A DNA stretch of 64,000 bases from a bacterium (lineage in GTDB: Bacteria; Zhuqueibacterota; QNDG01; JAFGCO01), in assembly GCA_016932575.1 (NCBI GenBank), contig JAFGCO010000042.1, forward strand, positions 18,682 through 82,681. The letters run 5' to 3'. A program made the position numbers and the translations under genes. The first letter of the stretch is position 1, and each line of letters opens with the position of its first letter. Of this stretch, positions 36,795 through 45,146 are shown in pieces. The notes under the pieces are model-generated. The model was not told the DNA's origin and made no database searches. It saw only the letters and a program-made list of their open reading frames with translations.

Positions 36795-36895
36795 CTCTCT
36801 TTAATCAGGCCTTATTGTAATCAAATCTATATAGAGATTCCTGTATCAATATCAAAAATCAATTGATTTTTCCCTGGAAAATAAATCAATACGGA

Positions 36896-38566
36896 TTAAT
36901 AACTGAAGCTGCTTCCACCAATAAATTCCCGTAAAATGGAATTTAAGGGGACAACTTTTGGGGAAAGCGGTAAGAAACAGCACAGAAGCTCATGAATGCG
37001 GCGAGCTTCCGAATATGCCAGCAGTTCCTGTGATACGGATTCAAGGAGAGGTTTTGCCAGCACACGCAGGACGCTGAGTTCATATGTCAGAGAAGAGTTG
37101 AAAACAATGTCAGATGTCTCCTGAAAAGGAAAGATATATTTTTCTTCGCCGAGACGGACGTGGCGCCAGTAGTCAATCGTTTCAGCAGCATCGTATCCCC
37201 TGAATTTTTTTGCTCGTATCAACCGTCGAAGTAATCTGACGTCACTGGTAGGAACACGCATGTGTGAAGTGATGTTTAACTGTGTCAGTGCACTGACATA
37301 AATTCTTAATTTATTTCTTTGTGAAATCATTCCCGTTAATTTATCATTCAGACAATGCAATCCCTCAATTAAAATCGGTTGATCTGGCTTTAATTGCCAT
37401 AGCGGGCCTTTGATGCTTTTTCCTTTGATAAAGTCGTATTTGGGAATCTGGACTTCCCTGCCATCGAGAAGGTTTTCCAGATCCTGATTGAATCGTGGAA
37501 TATTGATGGCTCTTAAAGATTCAAAATCAAGCAGGCCGTTTTCATCCAAAGGTGTTTTATCCCGGTCGAGAAAATAATCATCCAGAGAAAGAGATACAGG
37601 ATTCAGACCAATCACCCGGAGTTGAATAGCCAGCCGCTTTGAAAATGTGGTCTTTCCCGAAGAAGAGGGGCCTGCAATAAGAATGATTCGTAAATGGCGT
37701 CTTTTTTTTCTGATAATATCCGCGATCCGGGCAATTTTTTTTTCATGAAGACCTTCGGCGATTTTTACAACATCAAAAATTGATTTGTTGATGACCTTTT
37801 TATTGATATCGCTCGCTTTATTTGTGCATAAAATTTCCTGCCAATGTTTGTATTCATGAAATACCTGAAATAGTTTTTTCTGTTTCACGCGAGGTGCCAG
37901 GGCTTTCAAATCATGCTCGTCAGGTGGACGCAGAATCAAACCTGATTTATAGTATTGTAAATCAAAGACACGGAGACGCCCGGAATAGGGCAGCAGAGGA
38001 TAGCCCAGATAATCGCGAATTGGTCCGCTATGGTAGAGGGTTAAATTGATTTTTTCCGGATTTCCGGCAAGCCAGGCAGGATCTTCTCCTGTCAATTTCA
38101 TTCGGGCCAGAGCTTTTTTACGTGGTGTTTTTTCCGGTACAATGGGTTCATTGTTTTCTATAATTTCCTGCATTCGCCGGCTGATTTGACGTACACGCCC
38201 TGGTGTTAATCGGATTCCATTTTGAAACTCGCAATATAGACCTTGACCCAGAGAATGATCGATGAGCAGCGTTCCCTCGGGAAAGAGTTCTTTTGATGCG
38301 CGAATTAATATCAGACAAAGCGATTGCTGATAGCTTCTGCGTCCCTCGGGACTCTGCATTATAATCCATTCCAATGTACAATCTTCATCTAATGATTCGT
38401 GCAGGCTTCGGATGACATTATTAACCCGTGCCAGTACAATATCAGGATCTTTCTCTCGCCTTAAAAATTCAAGGATTTCAAAGAGAGGAGTGCCTTTAAT
38501 AAAGGATGATTCCTTACCATCCGTGAAAATAATCCGGAACGTATTTGCTTTTGTACGGATCAGCAT
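36896..38566 (-). CDS. Nucleoside (uridine) kinase with TGS/threonyl-tRNA-synthetase-like N-terminal domain
   Basis: A protein of about 556 residues. The N-terminal ~215 residues resemble the TGS and second additional domain of threonyl-tRNA synthetase. The C-terminal kinase has Walker A AGPSSSGKTTFSKRL, the substrate loop LSLDDYFLDRDKTPLDENGLLDFES and LIEGLHCLND. This two-part architecture matches the uridine kinase-related 'nucleoside kinase' family of about 550 residues found in many anaerobes. ATG 38566 is preferred; TTG 38578 is 12 bases upstream. No co-directional neighbour is near. Confidence 0.85.
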   Translation of the reverse strand: MLIRTKANTFRIIFTDGKESSFIKGTPLFEILEFLRREKDPDIVLARVNNVIRSLHESLDEDCTLEWIIMQSPEGRRSYQQSLCLILIRASKELFPEGTLLIDHSLGQGLYCEFQNGIRLTPGRVRQISRRMQEIIENNEPIVPEKTPRKKALARMKLTGEDPAWLAGNPEKINLTLYHSGPIRDYLGYPLLPYSGRLRVFDLQYYKSGLILRPPDEHDLKALAPRVKQKKLFQVFHEYKHWQEILCTNKASDINKKVINKSIFDVVKIAEGLHEKKIARIADIIRKKRRHLRIILIAGPSSSGKTTFSKRLAIQLRVIGLNPVSLSLDDYFLDRDKTPLDENGLLDFESLRAINIPRFNQDLENLLDGREVQIPKYDFIKGKSIKGPLWQLKPDQPILIEGLHCLNDKLTGMISQRNKLRIYVSALTQLNITSHMRVPTSDVRLLRRLIRAKKFRGYDAAETIDYWRHVRLGEEKYIFPFQETSDIVFNSSLTYELSVLRVLAKPLLESVSQELLAYSEARRIHELLCCFLPLSPKVVPLNSILREFIGGSSFSY

Positions 38567-38578
38567 ACCGAAATCCAA

Positions 38579-38932
38579 ATATCGATAAAATCAGATATTA
38601 AACTAAACATTTTTTCAATCATTCACAAGTATTTTTAAAAAAACAGTAAAAAGTCTGAGTCGATACCGTCGTGTTTATATTTACGTAAATAAAAATGAAT
38701 GTTATATTTTTACACAGGGTATTTTTTTGCGATGATTTCATGTCGTAAAATCCGGCAGTGATTGTTGTATGAATTCTCTTTGGTTATTTCCGGCCACTGA
38801 TTGGTGAAATCACCCATCTCGATCAATATTTCGATAAACCAATTACTTTGGTGATTTTTATATTGAAATATAAACTTCTGATTTACATCAGGTTAATTTC
38901 ATTTTGAACTTATGGCAATATTGACACATGGT
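38579..38932. other. Divergent intergenic region with palindromes
   Basis: No gene is seen between the nucleoside kinase and the pilin-like gene. ATTTACGTAAAT (38679-38690) is a perfect 12-base palindrome. GGTGAAATCACC (38803-38814) is a near-palindrome (5-base arms, 2-base centre) about 120 bases upstream of the sigma54 promoter at 38933, a plausible enhancer position. A related TTGGTGATTTTT occurs at about 38848. Confidence 0.4.
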
Positions 38933-38948
38933 TGGCACAATGATTGCT
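38933..38948 (+). promoter_or_regulatory. Sigma54 (-24/-12) promoter of the pilin-like gene
   Basis: TGGCACAATGATTGCT matches TGGCACRNNNNTTGCW at every position. The gene's ATG at 38980 lies about 32 bases beyond it. The open frame that extends upstream to 38944 starts within the promoter and is not the true start. Confidence 0.88.
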
Positions 38949-38979
38949 CCCCATTTCTTCAGTTGAATGGAGTAAAAGG

Positions 38980-39504
38980 ATGTCAAGAAAAGCAATTAAA
39001 ATTGAGACAGGCATATTCGGATTGGCCCTGATTTTGACGGTTATTTTATTTGGATTCGGACGGGCCGGAAATTCGAATCATAAAGACAATGTCCAATATT
39101 ATGGAGGAGAGGTTTCTTCACGAATTGTAGGAATTCTTAATGAGATGTATTCTGAAATTCAGAATGCATCGACGTTGCATATTGCCGAACCCAACCATTT
39201 GATTTTTGAAAACAGACAGGGTGATGTTTTTGAATACAGTTATGCGTATCAGGCGATTTGGCACAATAACAAACCAATGATTATGAATATTCATGCGTTT
39301 CACTTTGAGTACCGTGACTATACGGGGCATGCATTAAGCACGTCTCATTCAGATTTGCTGGATATAAGAACAGTCATGTTTGTCTTAAGGTTACAAAATG
39401 AACAAAAGAATATACTTGCCAATGGTCGAATTCATATTCAACAATGCTGTTACTCTTTTCATGATTCCTCGGAACCTGAGGTGCTTCTCGTGAATGCAAA
39501 TTAA
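38980..39504 (+). CDS. Membrane-anchored protein resembling the C-terminal domain of a GspJ/PilW-type minor pilin
   Basis: A 174-residue protein. One N-terminal membrane helix (about 9-27: TGIFGLALILTVILFGFG) is followed by a helix, then a beta domain with FEYSYAYQAIWHNNKPMIMNIHAFHFEYRDYTGHAL and DIRTVMFVLRLQNE. The order 'short beta hairpin with N-x-x-P, then V/I-x-x-F-x-F-x-Y-x-D, then DIR-x-V' is characteristic of PilW/GspJ pseudopilins. The prepilin peptidase site (G/A-F-x-x-x-E) is absent; the helix starts ETGIFGLALIL. AAAAGGA precedes ATG 38980. It is expressed from a consensus sigma54 promoter and followed by a terminator. Homology is inferred from pattern only. Confidence 0.6.
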   Translation: MSRKAIKIETGIFGLALILTVILFGFGRAGNSNHKDNVQYYGGEVSSRIVGILNEMYSEIQNASTLHIAEPNHLIFENRQGDVFEYSYAYQAIWHNNKPMIMNIHAFHFEYRDYTGHALSTSHSDLLDIRTVMFVLRLQNEQKNILANGRIHIQQCCYSFHDSSEPEVLLVNAN

Positions 39505-39537
39505 CTCTCTGATCGTTGCCCCTCCTCTAAGTCTGGG

Positions 39538-39569
39538 AAAAAGGCGGTCTTCAATGGGGCCGCCTTTTT
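39538..39569 (+). terminator. Rho-independent terminator
   Basis: AAAAAGGCGG (39538-39547), a 12-base loop, then CCGCCTTTTT (39560-39569) gives a GC-rich stem flanked by A and T tracts. It closes the transcript of the pilin-like gene. Confidence 0.9.
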
Positions 39570-39630
39570 CATTGACAGAATTAAAAAAAATCTTTACTTT
39601 TTACCGAATCGTTTACACCCGGAGTCAATT

Positions 39631-40326
39631 ATGAATGAAATATTCATCGCTATGGGTCAGAATATGTGGATACGTTTAGCGCTTGGCCTTGTTATGGGTG
39701 GTTTTATTGGATTTGAAAGAGAGTTGCATGGACGGCCGGCAGGATTTCGAACCCATATTCTGGTTTGCCTTGGAGCTGTGATACTGATGATTTCAACCGA
39801 GTTGTTGATTCCATCAGAATTATCAGAAATGCGTCATCATGTACTGGGAAGAATTATTGCCGGTGTGATCACAGGAATCGGTTTTTTAGGAGCAGGCGTC
39901 ATTCTGCGTGTGGGTGATACTGTACGCGGGCTTACGACAGCGGCTTCGATTTGGTTTACGGCTGCTTTGGGAGTGGCGATTGGAGAAGGACTGGTTCTTC
40001 TTTCTTTGATAGGCACTGTTCTTATTCTTATTGTCCTTACTGTTTTTAATAGACTGGATGTTTTGATTCCACCAATTGTCTATAGAAAAATTGTTGTTCA
40101 TTGTACACGCGATCAGGTTTCTGATTGTCGGGAAGCAATTGAAACTGTATTCTCTCAGTTCCATGTTCATGTTCATGATATTTTAGCAGAATTCAACCAG
40201 GAAAATCCATCGGTGAGGTTTGAATACCAGGTCCATGTGAGAAATAGAATACAGGGTTATGATATTGCAAAACAAATTTCTGAAATTTCAGGTGTATGTA
40301 AAGTACGATGGGCCGCGAGTCAATAA
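39631..40326 (+). CDS. MgtC/SapB-family membrane protein
   Basis: A 231-residue protein with four to five membrane helices in the first ~150 residues. It includes the family signature LGLVMGGFIGFERELHGRPAGFRTHILVCLGAVILM, then GFLGAGVILRVGDTVRGLTTAASIWFTAALGVAIGEG. The C-terminal ~70 residues form a soluble ACT-like domain (KIVVHCTRDQVSDCREAIETVF). MgtC-type proteins affect magnesium homeostasis and ATP synthase, but the group is diverse. It lies after a terminator and is likely its own unit; a TTGACA (39572-39577) with a poor -10 may be its promoter. Confidence 0.9.
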   Translation: MNEIFIAMGQNMWIRLALGLVMGGFIGFERELHGRPAGFRTHILVCLGAVILMISTELLIPSELSEMRHHVLGRIIAGVITGIGFLGAGVILRVGDTVRGLTTAASIWFTAALGVAIGEGLVLLSLIGTVLILIVLTVFNRLDVLIPPIVYRKIVVHCTRDQVSDCREAIETVFSQFHVHVHDILAEFNQENPSVRFEYQVHVRNRIQGYDIAKQISEISGVCKVRWAASQ

Positions 40327-40420
40327 ATAACGTTCCATGCTGTTTCATATCATCAAGACAACCCTAAAATAGTATTTTTCACGTGTTTGTTTGGAAATAT
40401 ATCGATGGATTTGATCCCTA

Positions 40421-41530
40421 TTGAAATATCAAAATGACAAAAGAATTGTAATGACCCTGGATGCCGGCGGAACCAATTTTGTATATTCCGCTATTCAGGG
40501 AAACCTGGAAATTGTGCCGCCTGTTATCCGGGCTGCTCAAACGGAATCATTGGATTTTTGTTTACAGACAATCATCGAGGGATTCGAGCAGGTTATTCAA
40601 AGTCTCAAAGAAAAACCTGCGGCTATCAGTTTTGCTTTTCCGGGACCTGCTGATTATTCGCAGGGGATTATTGGCAATTGTCCAAATTTAGCCTGTTTTC
40701 AAGGCGGGATTCCATTGGGTTCAATACTCGAGGAAAAGTTTGGCTTGCCTGTTTTCATCAATAACGACGGAGATTTATTTGTATATGGAGAAGCCATCGG
40801 AGGATTGCTTCCAAATATCAATCGGATGATTGCTGATGAAGGAAGTGGAAAATTGTATCAGAATTTGCTGGGCATAACTCTGGGTACCGGATTTGGTGCA
40901 GGTCTGGTTGTTGGTCACAGGCTGCACAGGGGAGATAATTCGGCGGCTGCAGAAATCTGGGCGATGCGCCATCCATTTGATCCGGCAATTTTTTTAGAGG
41001 AGGGAGCCAGTATTCGTGCGGTTTGCCGGATGTATGCCGAGTCTGCCGGAATTCGAGTTGAAGAATCTCCTGCACCAGAAGAAATTTTCAAGATTGCCAA
41101 AGGAGTCAAAGAGGGGAATCAAAAGGCAGCGATACAAACATTTTCTTCTCTTGGTCAGGTCATTGGCTGCGCATTGGCGAATATCGTGTCTGTTGTGGAT
41201 GGACTGGTTGTGATTGGCGGCGGACTGTCAGGTGCTCATGAACTGTTTATGCCTTCATTGATTTCAGAAATGAACCGGCCGTTATATACAATTCATAACA
41301 ATTGCAGAATACCTTCTGTATTACGTGCTTTTAATCTTAATGATCCTGATCAATTAACCATGTTTGTACGGAGAGAAATTAAAAAAATACCCATTCCGGG
41401 CTCAACAAAGCATATCATTTATCATCCCGGAAAACAAATCGGGGTTGGAATTTCTGCAATGGGTACCAGCCGAGCTGTGGGGATAGGTGCTTATACATTT
41501 GCACTGGATTTTTTAGATAAAAACAGTTGA
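40421..41530 (+). CDS. ROK-family sugar kinase-like protein without the zinc motif
   Basis: A 369-residue ASKHA-fold protein. The phosphate-1 loop is LDAGGTNFVYSAI, the catalytic Asp lies in INNDGDLFVYGEA, the adenosine region includes GITLGTGFGAGLVV, and a late VVIGGGLSGAHELFMPSL matches ROK kinases. The usual Cys-rich zinc motif of ROK proteins is replaced by AEIWAMRHPFDPAIFLEEGAS, so it may be a fructokinase or glucokinase relative with altered substrate binding. TTG 40421 gives a full-length start; ATG 40451 would cut into the conserved N-terminal strand. No near-operon partner. Confidence 0.82.
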   Translation: MKYQNDKRIVMTLDAGGTNFVYSAIQGNLEIVPPVIRAAQTESLDFCLQTIIEGFEQVIQSLKEKPAAISFAFPGPADYSQGIIGNCPNLACFQGGIPLGSILEEKFGLPVFINNDGDLFVYGEAIGGLLPNINRMIADEGSGKLYQNLLGITLGTGFGAGLVVGHRLHRGDNSAAAEIWAMRHPFDPAIFLEEGASIRAVCRMYAESAGIRVEESPAPEEIFKIAKGVKEGNQKAAIQTFSSLGQVIGCALANIVSVVDGLVVIGGGLSGAHELFMPSLISEMNRPLYTIHNNCRIPSVLRAFNLNDPDQLTMFVRREIKKIPIPGSTKHIIYHPGKQIGVGISAMGTSRAVGIGAYTFALDFLDKNS

Positions 41531-41840
41531 TGATTCTTATTCTTCCATTTATCTCACTGTAAGTTCAGAGTGATCTCAATTTATCAATGTTATTTGGGAT
41601 TAATGTCGATTTGTGCGATATTTTTAATGCGATCATGAGACAATATCGCATGGTTATATACATTTTGGTATGGTTTTTGAAGGAGAATAATAAAGGAAGA
41701 GTTGTCATTAACTATATAAAAGTAAAATGTTTGTTGTGTGTTTTTAAACCAGATTGAAAAATGAGAAAATTCCAGGTGATTTAATAAAAAATGTCTCGGC
41801 TTTATTACCGGAATTTATATTGCAAATCAATATAAACAAA
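41531..41840. promoter_or_regulatory. Intergenic region with 9-base inverted repeat
   Basis: TGCGATATT (41614-41622) and AATATCGCA (41642-41650) form a perfect inverted repeat with a 19-base spacer that contains a third TGCGAT (41628-41633). It lies about 190 bases before the propeller kinase gene and may be a binding site for a regulator. No gene is seen in the region. Confidence 0.4.
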
Positions 41841-44800
41841 ATGAAGTCACTTGCTATACACCGGTTTCATGTTTTTATACTTCCCCTGATACTTTTCGAG
41901 GTTATTCAGGCTGAATCCTATTCGCTACGTTTCGAACATCTTTCTGTGGAACAGGGACTCTCCCAAAGCAGTGTGTTGTCGATTGCTCAGGATGATGACG
42001 GTTTCATGTGGTTTGGAACCTATGAAGGTGTGAATCGTTATGACGGATTTCAATTTAAAAATTATACTTATCACTCGGAAGATACAACCAGTCTGAGTCA
42101 AAATGTGGTAAGGGCCATTGTTTTCGATCAGGCAGGAACACTTTGGGTGGGTACAGAGGGCGGCCTGAACCGGTATGACAGGGATCATGAGATATTTATC
42201 CGCTATTATCATGATCCGGATGATCCGCACAGCCTTGCGCATAACAGGATCCGGCATCTGTATGTGGATCAATCCGGTGTCTTATGGATTTCGACAGATG
42301 ACGGTCTGAGTCAATACATTCAGGATAAAGATCACTTTGTCAATTATCGTCATGATTCTTCAGATTCGCTTTCATTAAGTAATAGTCGTGTTCGGACTGT
42401 ATATCAAGACAGTCAAGGAAAACTGTGGGTTGGCACAGATGAAGGCTTAAATTTATTTGATCCCAGAATACATCAGTGCATTAGATACGTCAATGATCCG
42501 GAAGATCCCCATAGTTTAAGTGATAATCTGATTATTGAGATGACTGAAGATCGTGATTGCAATTTGTGGATATGCACCTGGGGTGGTGGTGTATGCCGAT
42601 TTAATAAAACTGAAAAGAAATTCACTCGATACCGGTTTGATCATAACAATCCCTTTAGTCTGAGCCATAATATTGCCCGTGCTATTCTTAATGACAGAGA
42701 AGGCAATTTGTGGGTGGGCACCTATGGGGGTGGTTTGAATTTATATGACCCGAAACAAGATCGGTTTATTCGTTTTCAGAATGCATCCAATACATTCAAT
42801 ACCCTGAGCAGCAATGCACTGTATGACATATACGAAGATAATTCCGGTATGTTATGGGTGGGGACAGATTTTGGGGGTGTTAATAAAATTGACAGGCGTA
42901 AAACCCAATTTATCAATTATTTTACAATAACAGATCCCGGTTTTCATGTTGAATCCAATACAATAAATACAATTTTTCAGGATCCGAATTCAGATGAAAA
43001 TATTTTATGGATCGGTACCTGGGGTGGGGGACTAATACGATTGAATCGTGCAAACGATAAAATCCGGATTTATCGTCATCATTCTAACGATCCGAAGAGT
43101 ATCAGCAGTGATATTGTTCGGTGGATCACAGCCGGTCATGATGGTAATTTATGGATTGGTACAGAAATGGGATTAAGCCGGATGAATGTGAAAACTGAAG
43201 TCTTTAAAAATTTTCCATTCGAATCAACCAATGAATTTGACATGGATTATGACAATGTTTTTACCGTGATTGAAGATCATAAACGTCAGGTTTGGGTAGG
43301 CAGTTATTACGGCGGTTTGCATCGGTTTGATTATAAAACGTCCACATTTTTCCGATATCCTTCCATTCCCGGTGATTCATCAACCATCAATGATTATATT
43401 GTGTGGTTTATTTATGAAGACTCAAAAGATGTCATATGGATCGGCACAGAAACAGGCGGATTAAATCGGTATGATCCTAAAACACAGATGTTCAGATCTT
43501 TTCAGAACGATCCGGATAATCCTGAAAGTATAAGTGGAAACAAGGTGATCAGTATATTCGAAGACAGTGATGGTATTCTCTGGGTAGGAACAACGGTCGG
43601 TCTGAACCGATTTGACAGAAACACGGAAACCTTTAAAAAATATACTCTCAAAGATGGCCTCCCCAGCAATGCCATCCAGGGAATCTTGCAGGATAATAAA
43701 GGAATATTATGGGTCAGCACAACTCAGGGTCTTTCTGCATTCAGTCCCGAAGCCGAAACTTTTCATAATTATTCTATGAGTGACGGGTTGCCGAGTAATG
43801 AATTTTATGTGAATTCGTGCTGCAAAGGTAAAGACGGTGAGCTTTATTTTGGCGGTATCAACGGGATGACTGCTTTCCATCCGGATGATATTCATACGAA
43901 TACGTTTGTTCCCCCTGTTGTTATTACAGATTTTAAGATTTTCAATGAATCTGTTCCCACCGGTTACTGGCAGGATGATCGATGTATTCTCAAATCATCT
44001 ATTACACATACAAAAATTGTTCACCTTGATCATGATGAAAATGTCCTGTCCTTCGAGTTTGCCGCTTTGGATTTTACATCTCCGGAACATAATAATTATG
44101 CTTATATCATGGAAGGTTTGGAGTCAGAATGGAATTATGTAGGCAACCGGCATTATGCAACATACAGTCGGCTGCCGCCGGGAGAATATATGTTTCGTGT
44201 AAAGGGTTCCAATAATAATAAAATCTGGAATGAGGCAGGGACATCCCTTCAAATTGTGATCAGGCCGGCGTTCTGGAACGCAATGTGGTTTCGAATTTTT
44301 ATCCTTGTTTTTATAATTGGCGCCGTTATTATCATACATCGATTACGGGTCAAGTCAATGCGTAATCGGAATTTGCAATTAGAGCATATAAATAAAATGC
44401 TCAATGTTGAAGTTCAGGAACGCAAGCTGGCTGAAGATAAAGTACAGGCAAGCCTAAGTGAAAAAGAAGTGTTACTGAAAGAAATTCATCATCGAGTTAA
44501 AAATAATATGCAGATTATATGCAGCCTGTTAAGTCTTCAATCAAATCGAATTCATGATCCCAAATTGTTGAATATTTTTACTGAATGCCAGAACCGGGTA
44601 CGGGCCATGGCCCTTATTCACGAGCGTCTTTATAAAACAAAAGGCTTGCATCGAATCAATTTTCAGATATATCTCAATGATCTCAGCAGGGATCTGCTGG
44701 CGAGTTATACAAATGGCACTGACAATATTCAACTGGATATGGATGTAGATCAGATTTACCTGCCGGTGAATCAGGCTGTTCCATGCGGACTGGTAATCAA

Positions 44801-45083
44801 CGAACTTGTCAGTAATGCAATCAAATATGCATTTCCAGGGAGAGAAAATACAAAAAATCGGATCCATATCCGTATGAAAAATGAGAATGAACATGTCATA
44901 ATGACAGTGGAAGATAATGGCATCGGATTATCAGATGATACGCAATCGAAAGACAGTGAATCTCTGGGGCTTAAGCTTGTGGATATTCTTGTACAGCAGC
45001 AGTTAAGGGGAAAATTAACCTGGACAGTGTCTGGTGGAACCCGCTTTAAAGTTCAGTTTAAAGTAAAAAAATGGGAGGTATGA
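41841..45083 (+). CDS. Two-component propeller sensor histidine kinase
   Basis: A protein of about 1080 residues. The signal peptide MKSLAIHRFHVFILPLILFEVIQA supports ATG 41841; an upstream in-frame TTG (41754) gives a longer, less likely start. The periplasmic part contains about 14 'two-component propeller' repeats (LWVGT-x-x-GLNRYDP-like), which form two beta propellers. A Y_Y_Y domain follows (ENVLSFEFAALDFTSPEHNNYAYIMEGLE), then one membrane helix (about 845-865), then a HisKA_2-type kinase with EIHHRVKNNMQIICSLLSLQS, NELVSNAIKYAF and VEDNGIGLS. It lacks the receiver and AraC domains of Bacteroides hybrid sensors. It probably senses an oligosaccharide for the adjacent sugar operon. Confidence 0.92.
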   Translation: MKSLAIHRFHVFILPLILFEVIQAESYSLRFEHLSVEQGLSQSSVLSIAQDDDGFMWFGTYEGVNRYDGFQFKNYTYHSEDTTSLSQNVVRAIVFDQAGTLWVGTEGGLNRYDRDHEIFIRYYHDPDDPHSLAHNRIRHLYVDQSGVLWISTDDGLSQYIQDKDHFVNYRHDSSDSLSLSNSRVRTVYQDSQGKLWVGTDEGLNLFDPRIHQCIRYVNDPEDPHSLSDNLIIEMTEDRDCNLWICTWGGGVCRFNKTEKKFTRYRFDHNNPFSLSHNIARAILNDREGNLWVGTYGGGLNLYDPKQDRFIRFQNASNTFNTLSSNALYDIYEDNSGMLWVGTDFGGVNKIDRRKTQFINYFTITDPGFHVESNTINTIFQDPNSDENILWIGTWGGGLIRLNRANDKIRIYRHHSNDPKSISSDIVRWITAGHDGNLWIGTEMGLSRMNVKTEVFKNFPFESTNEFDMDYDNVFTVIEDHKRQVWVGSYYGGLHRFDYKTSTFFRYPSIPGDSSTINDYIVWFIYEDSKDVIWIGTETGGLNRYDPKTQMFRSFQNDPDNPESISGNKVISIFEDSDGILWVGTTVGLNRFDRNTETFKKYTLKDGLPSNAIQGILQDNKGILWVSTTQGLSAFSPEAETFHNYSMSDGLPSNEFYVNSCCKGKDGELYFGGINGMTAFHPDDIHTNTFVPPVVITDFKIFNESVPTGYWQDDRCILKSSITHTKIVHLDHDENVLSFEFAALDFTSPEHNNYAYIMEGLESEWNYVGNRHYATYSRLPPGEYMFRVKGSNNNKIWNEAGTSLQIVIRPAFWNAMWFRIFILVFIIGAVIIIHRLRVKSMRNRNLQLEHINKMLNVEVQERKLAEDKVQASLSEKEVLLKEIHHRVKNNMQIICSLLSLQSNRIHDPKLLNIFTECQNRVRAMALIHERLYKTKGLHRINFQIYLNDLSRDLLASYTNGTDNIQLDMDVDQIYLPVNQAVPCGLVINELVSNAIKYAFPGRENTKNRIHIRMKNENEHVIMTVEDNGIGLSDDTQSKDSESLGLKLVDILVQQQLRGKLTWTVSGGTRFKVQFKVKKWEV

Positions 45084-45091
45084 TTTTGTTC

Positions 45092-45139
45092 TTGACTTAT
45101 CTCTCATTTTTTATTATGTTATTGCGTTAACGTTAACGC
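45092..45139 (+). promoter_or_regulatory. Sigma70-type promoter with LacI-type operator
   Basis: TTGACT (45092-45097), a 17-base spacer and TATGTT (45115-45120) form a good sigma70-type promoter. A perfect 16-base palindrome GCGTTAACGTTAACGC (45124-45139) covers the expected start point and ends 7 bases before the LacI-family start codon. Such AACGTT-centred palindromes are typical LacI-family operators. I infer autorepression of the operon. Confidence 0.8.
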
Positions 45140-45146
45140 TTAATTT

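Noticed and set aside
38921..38949. TTGACA at 38921 as a sigma70 promoter of the pilin-like gene
   Set aside because: No acceptable -10 element at the right distance; the overlapping sigma54 element is perfect.
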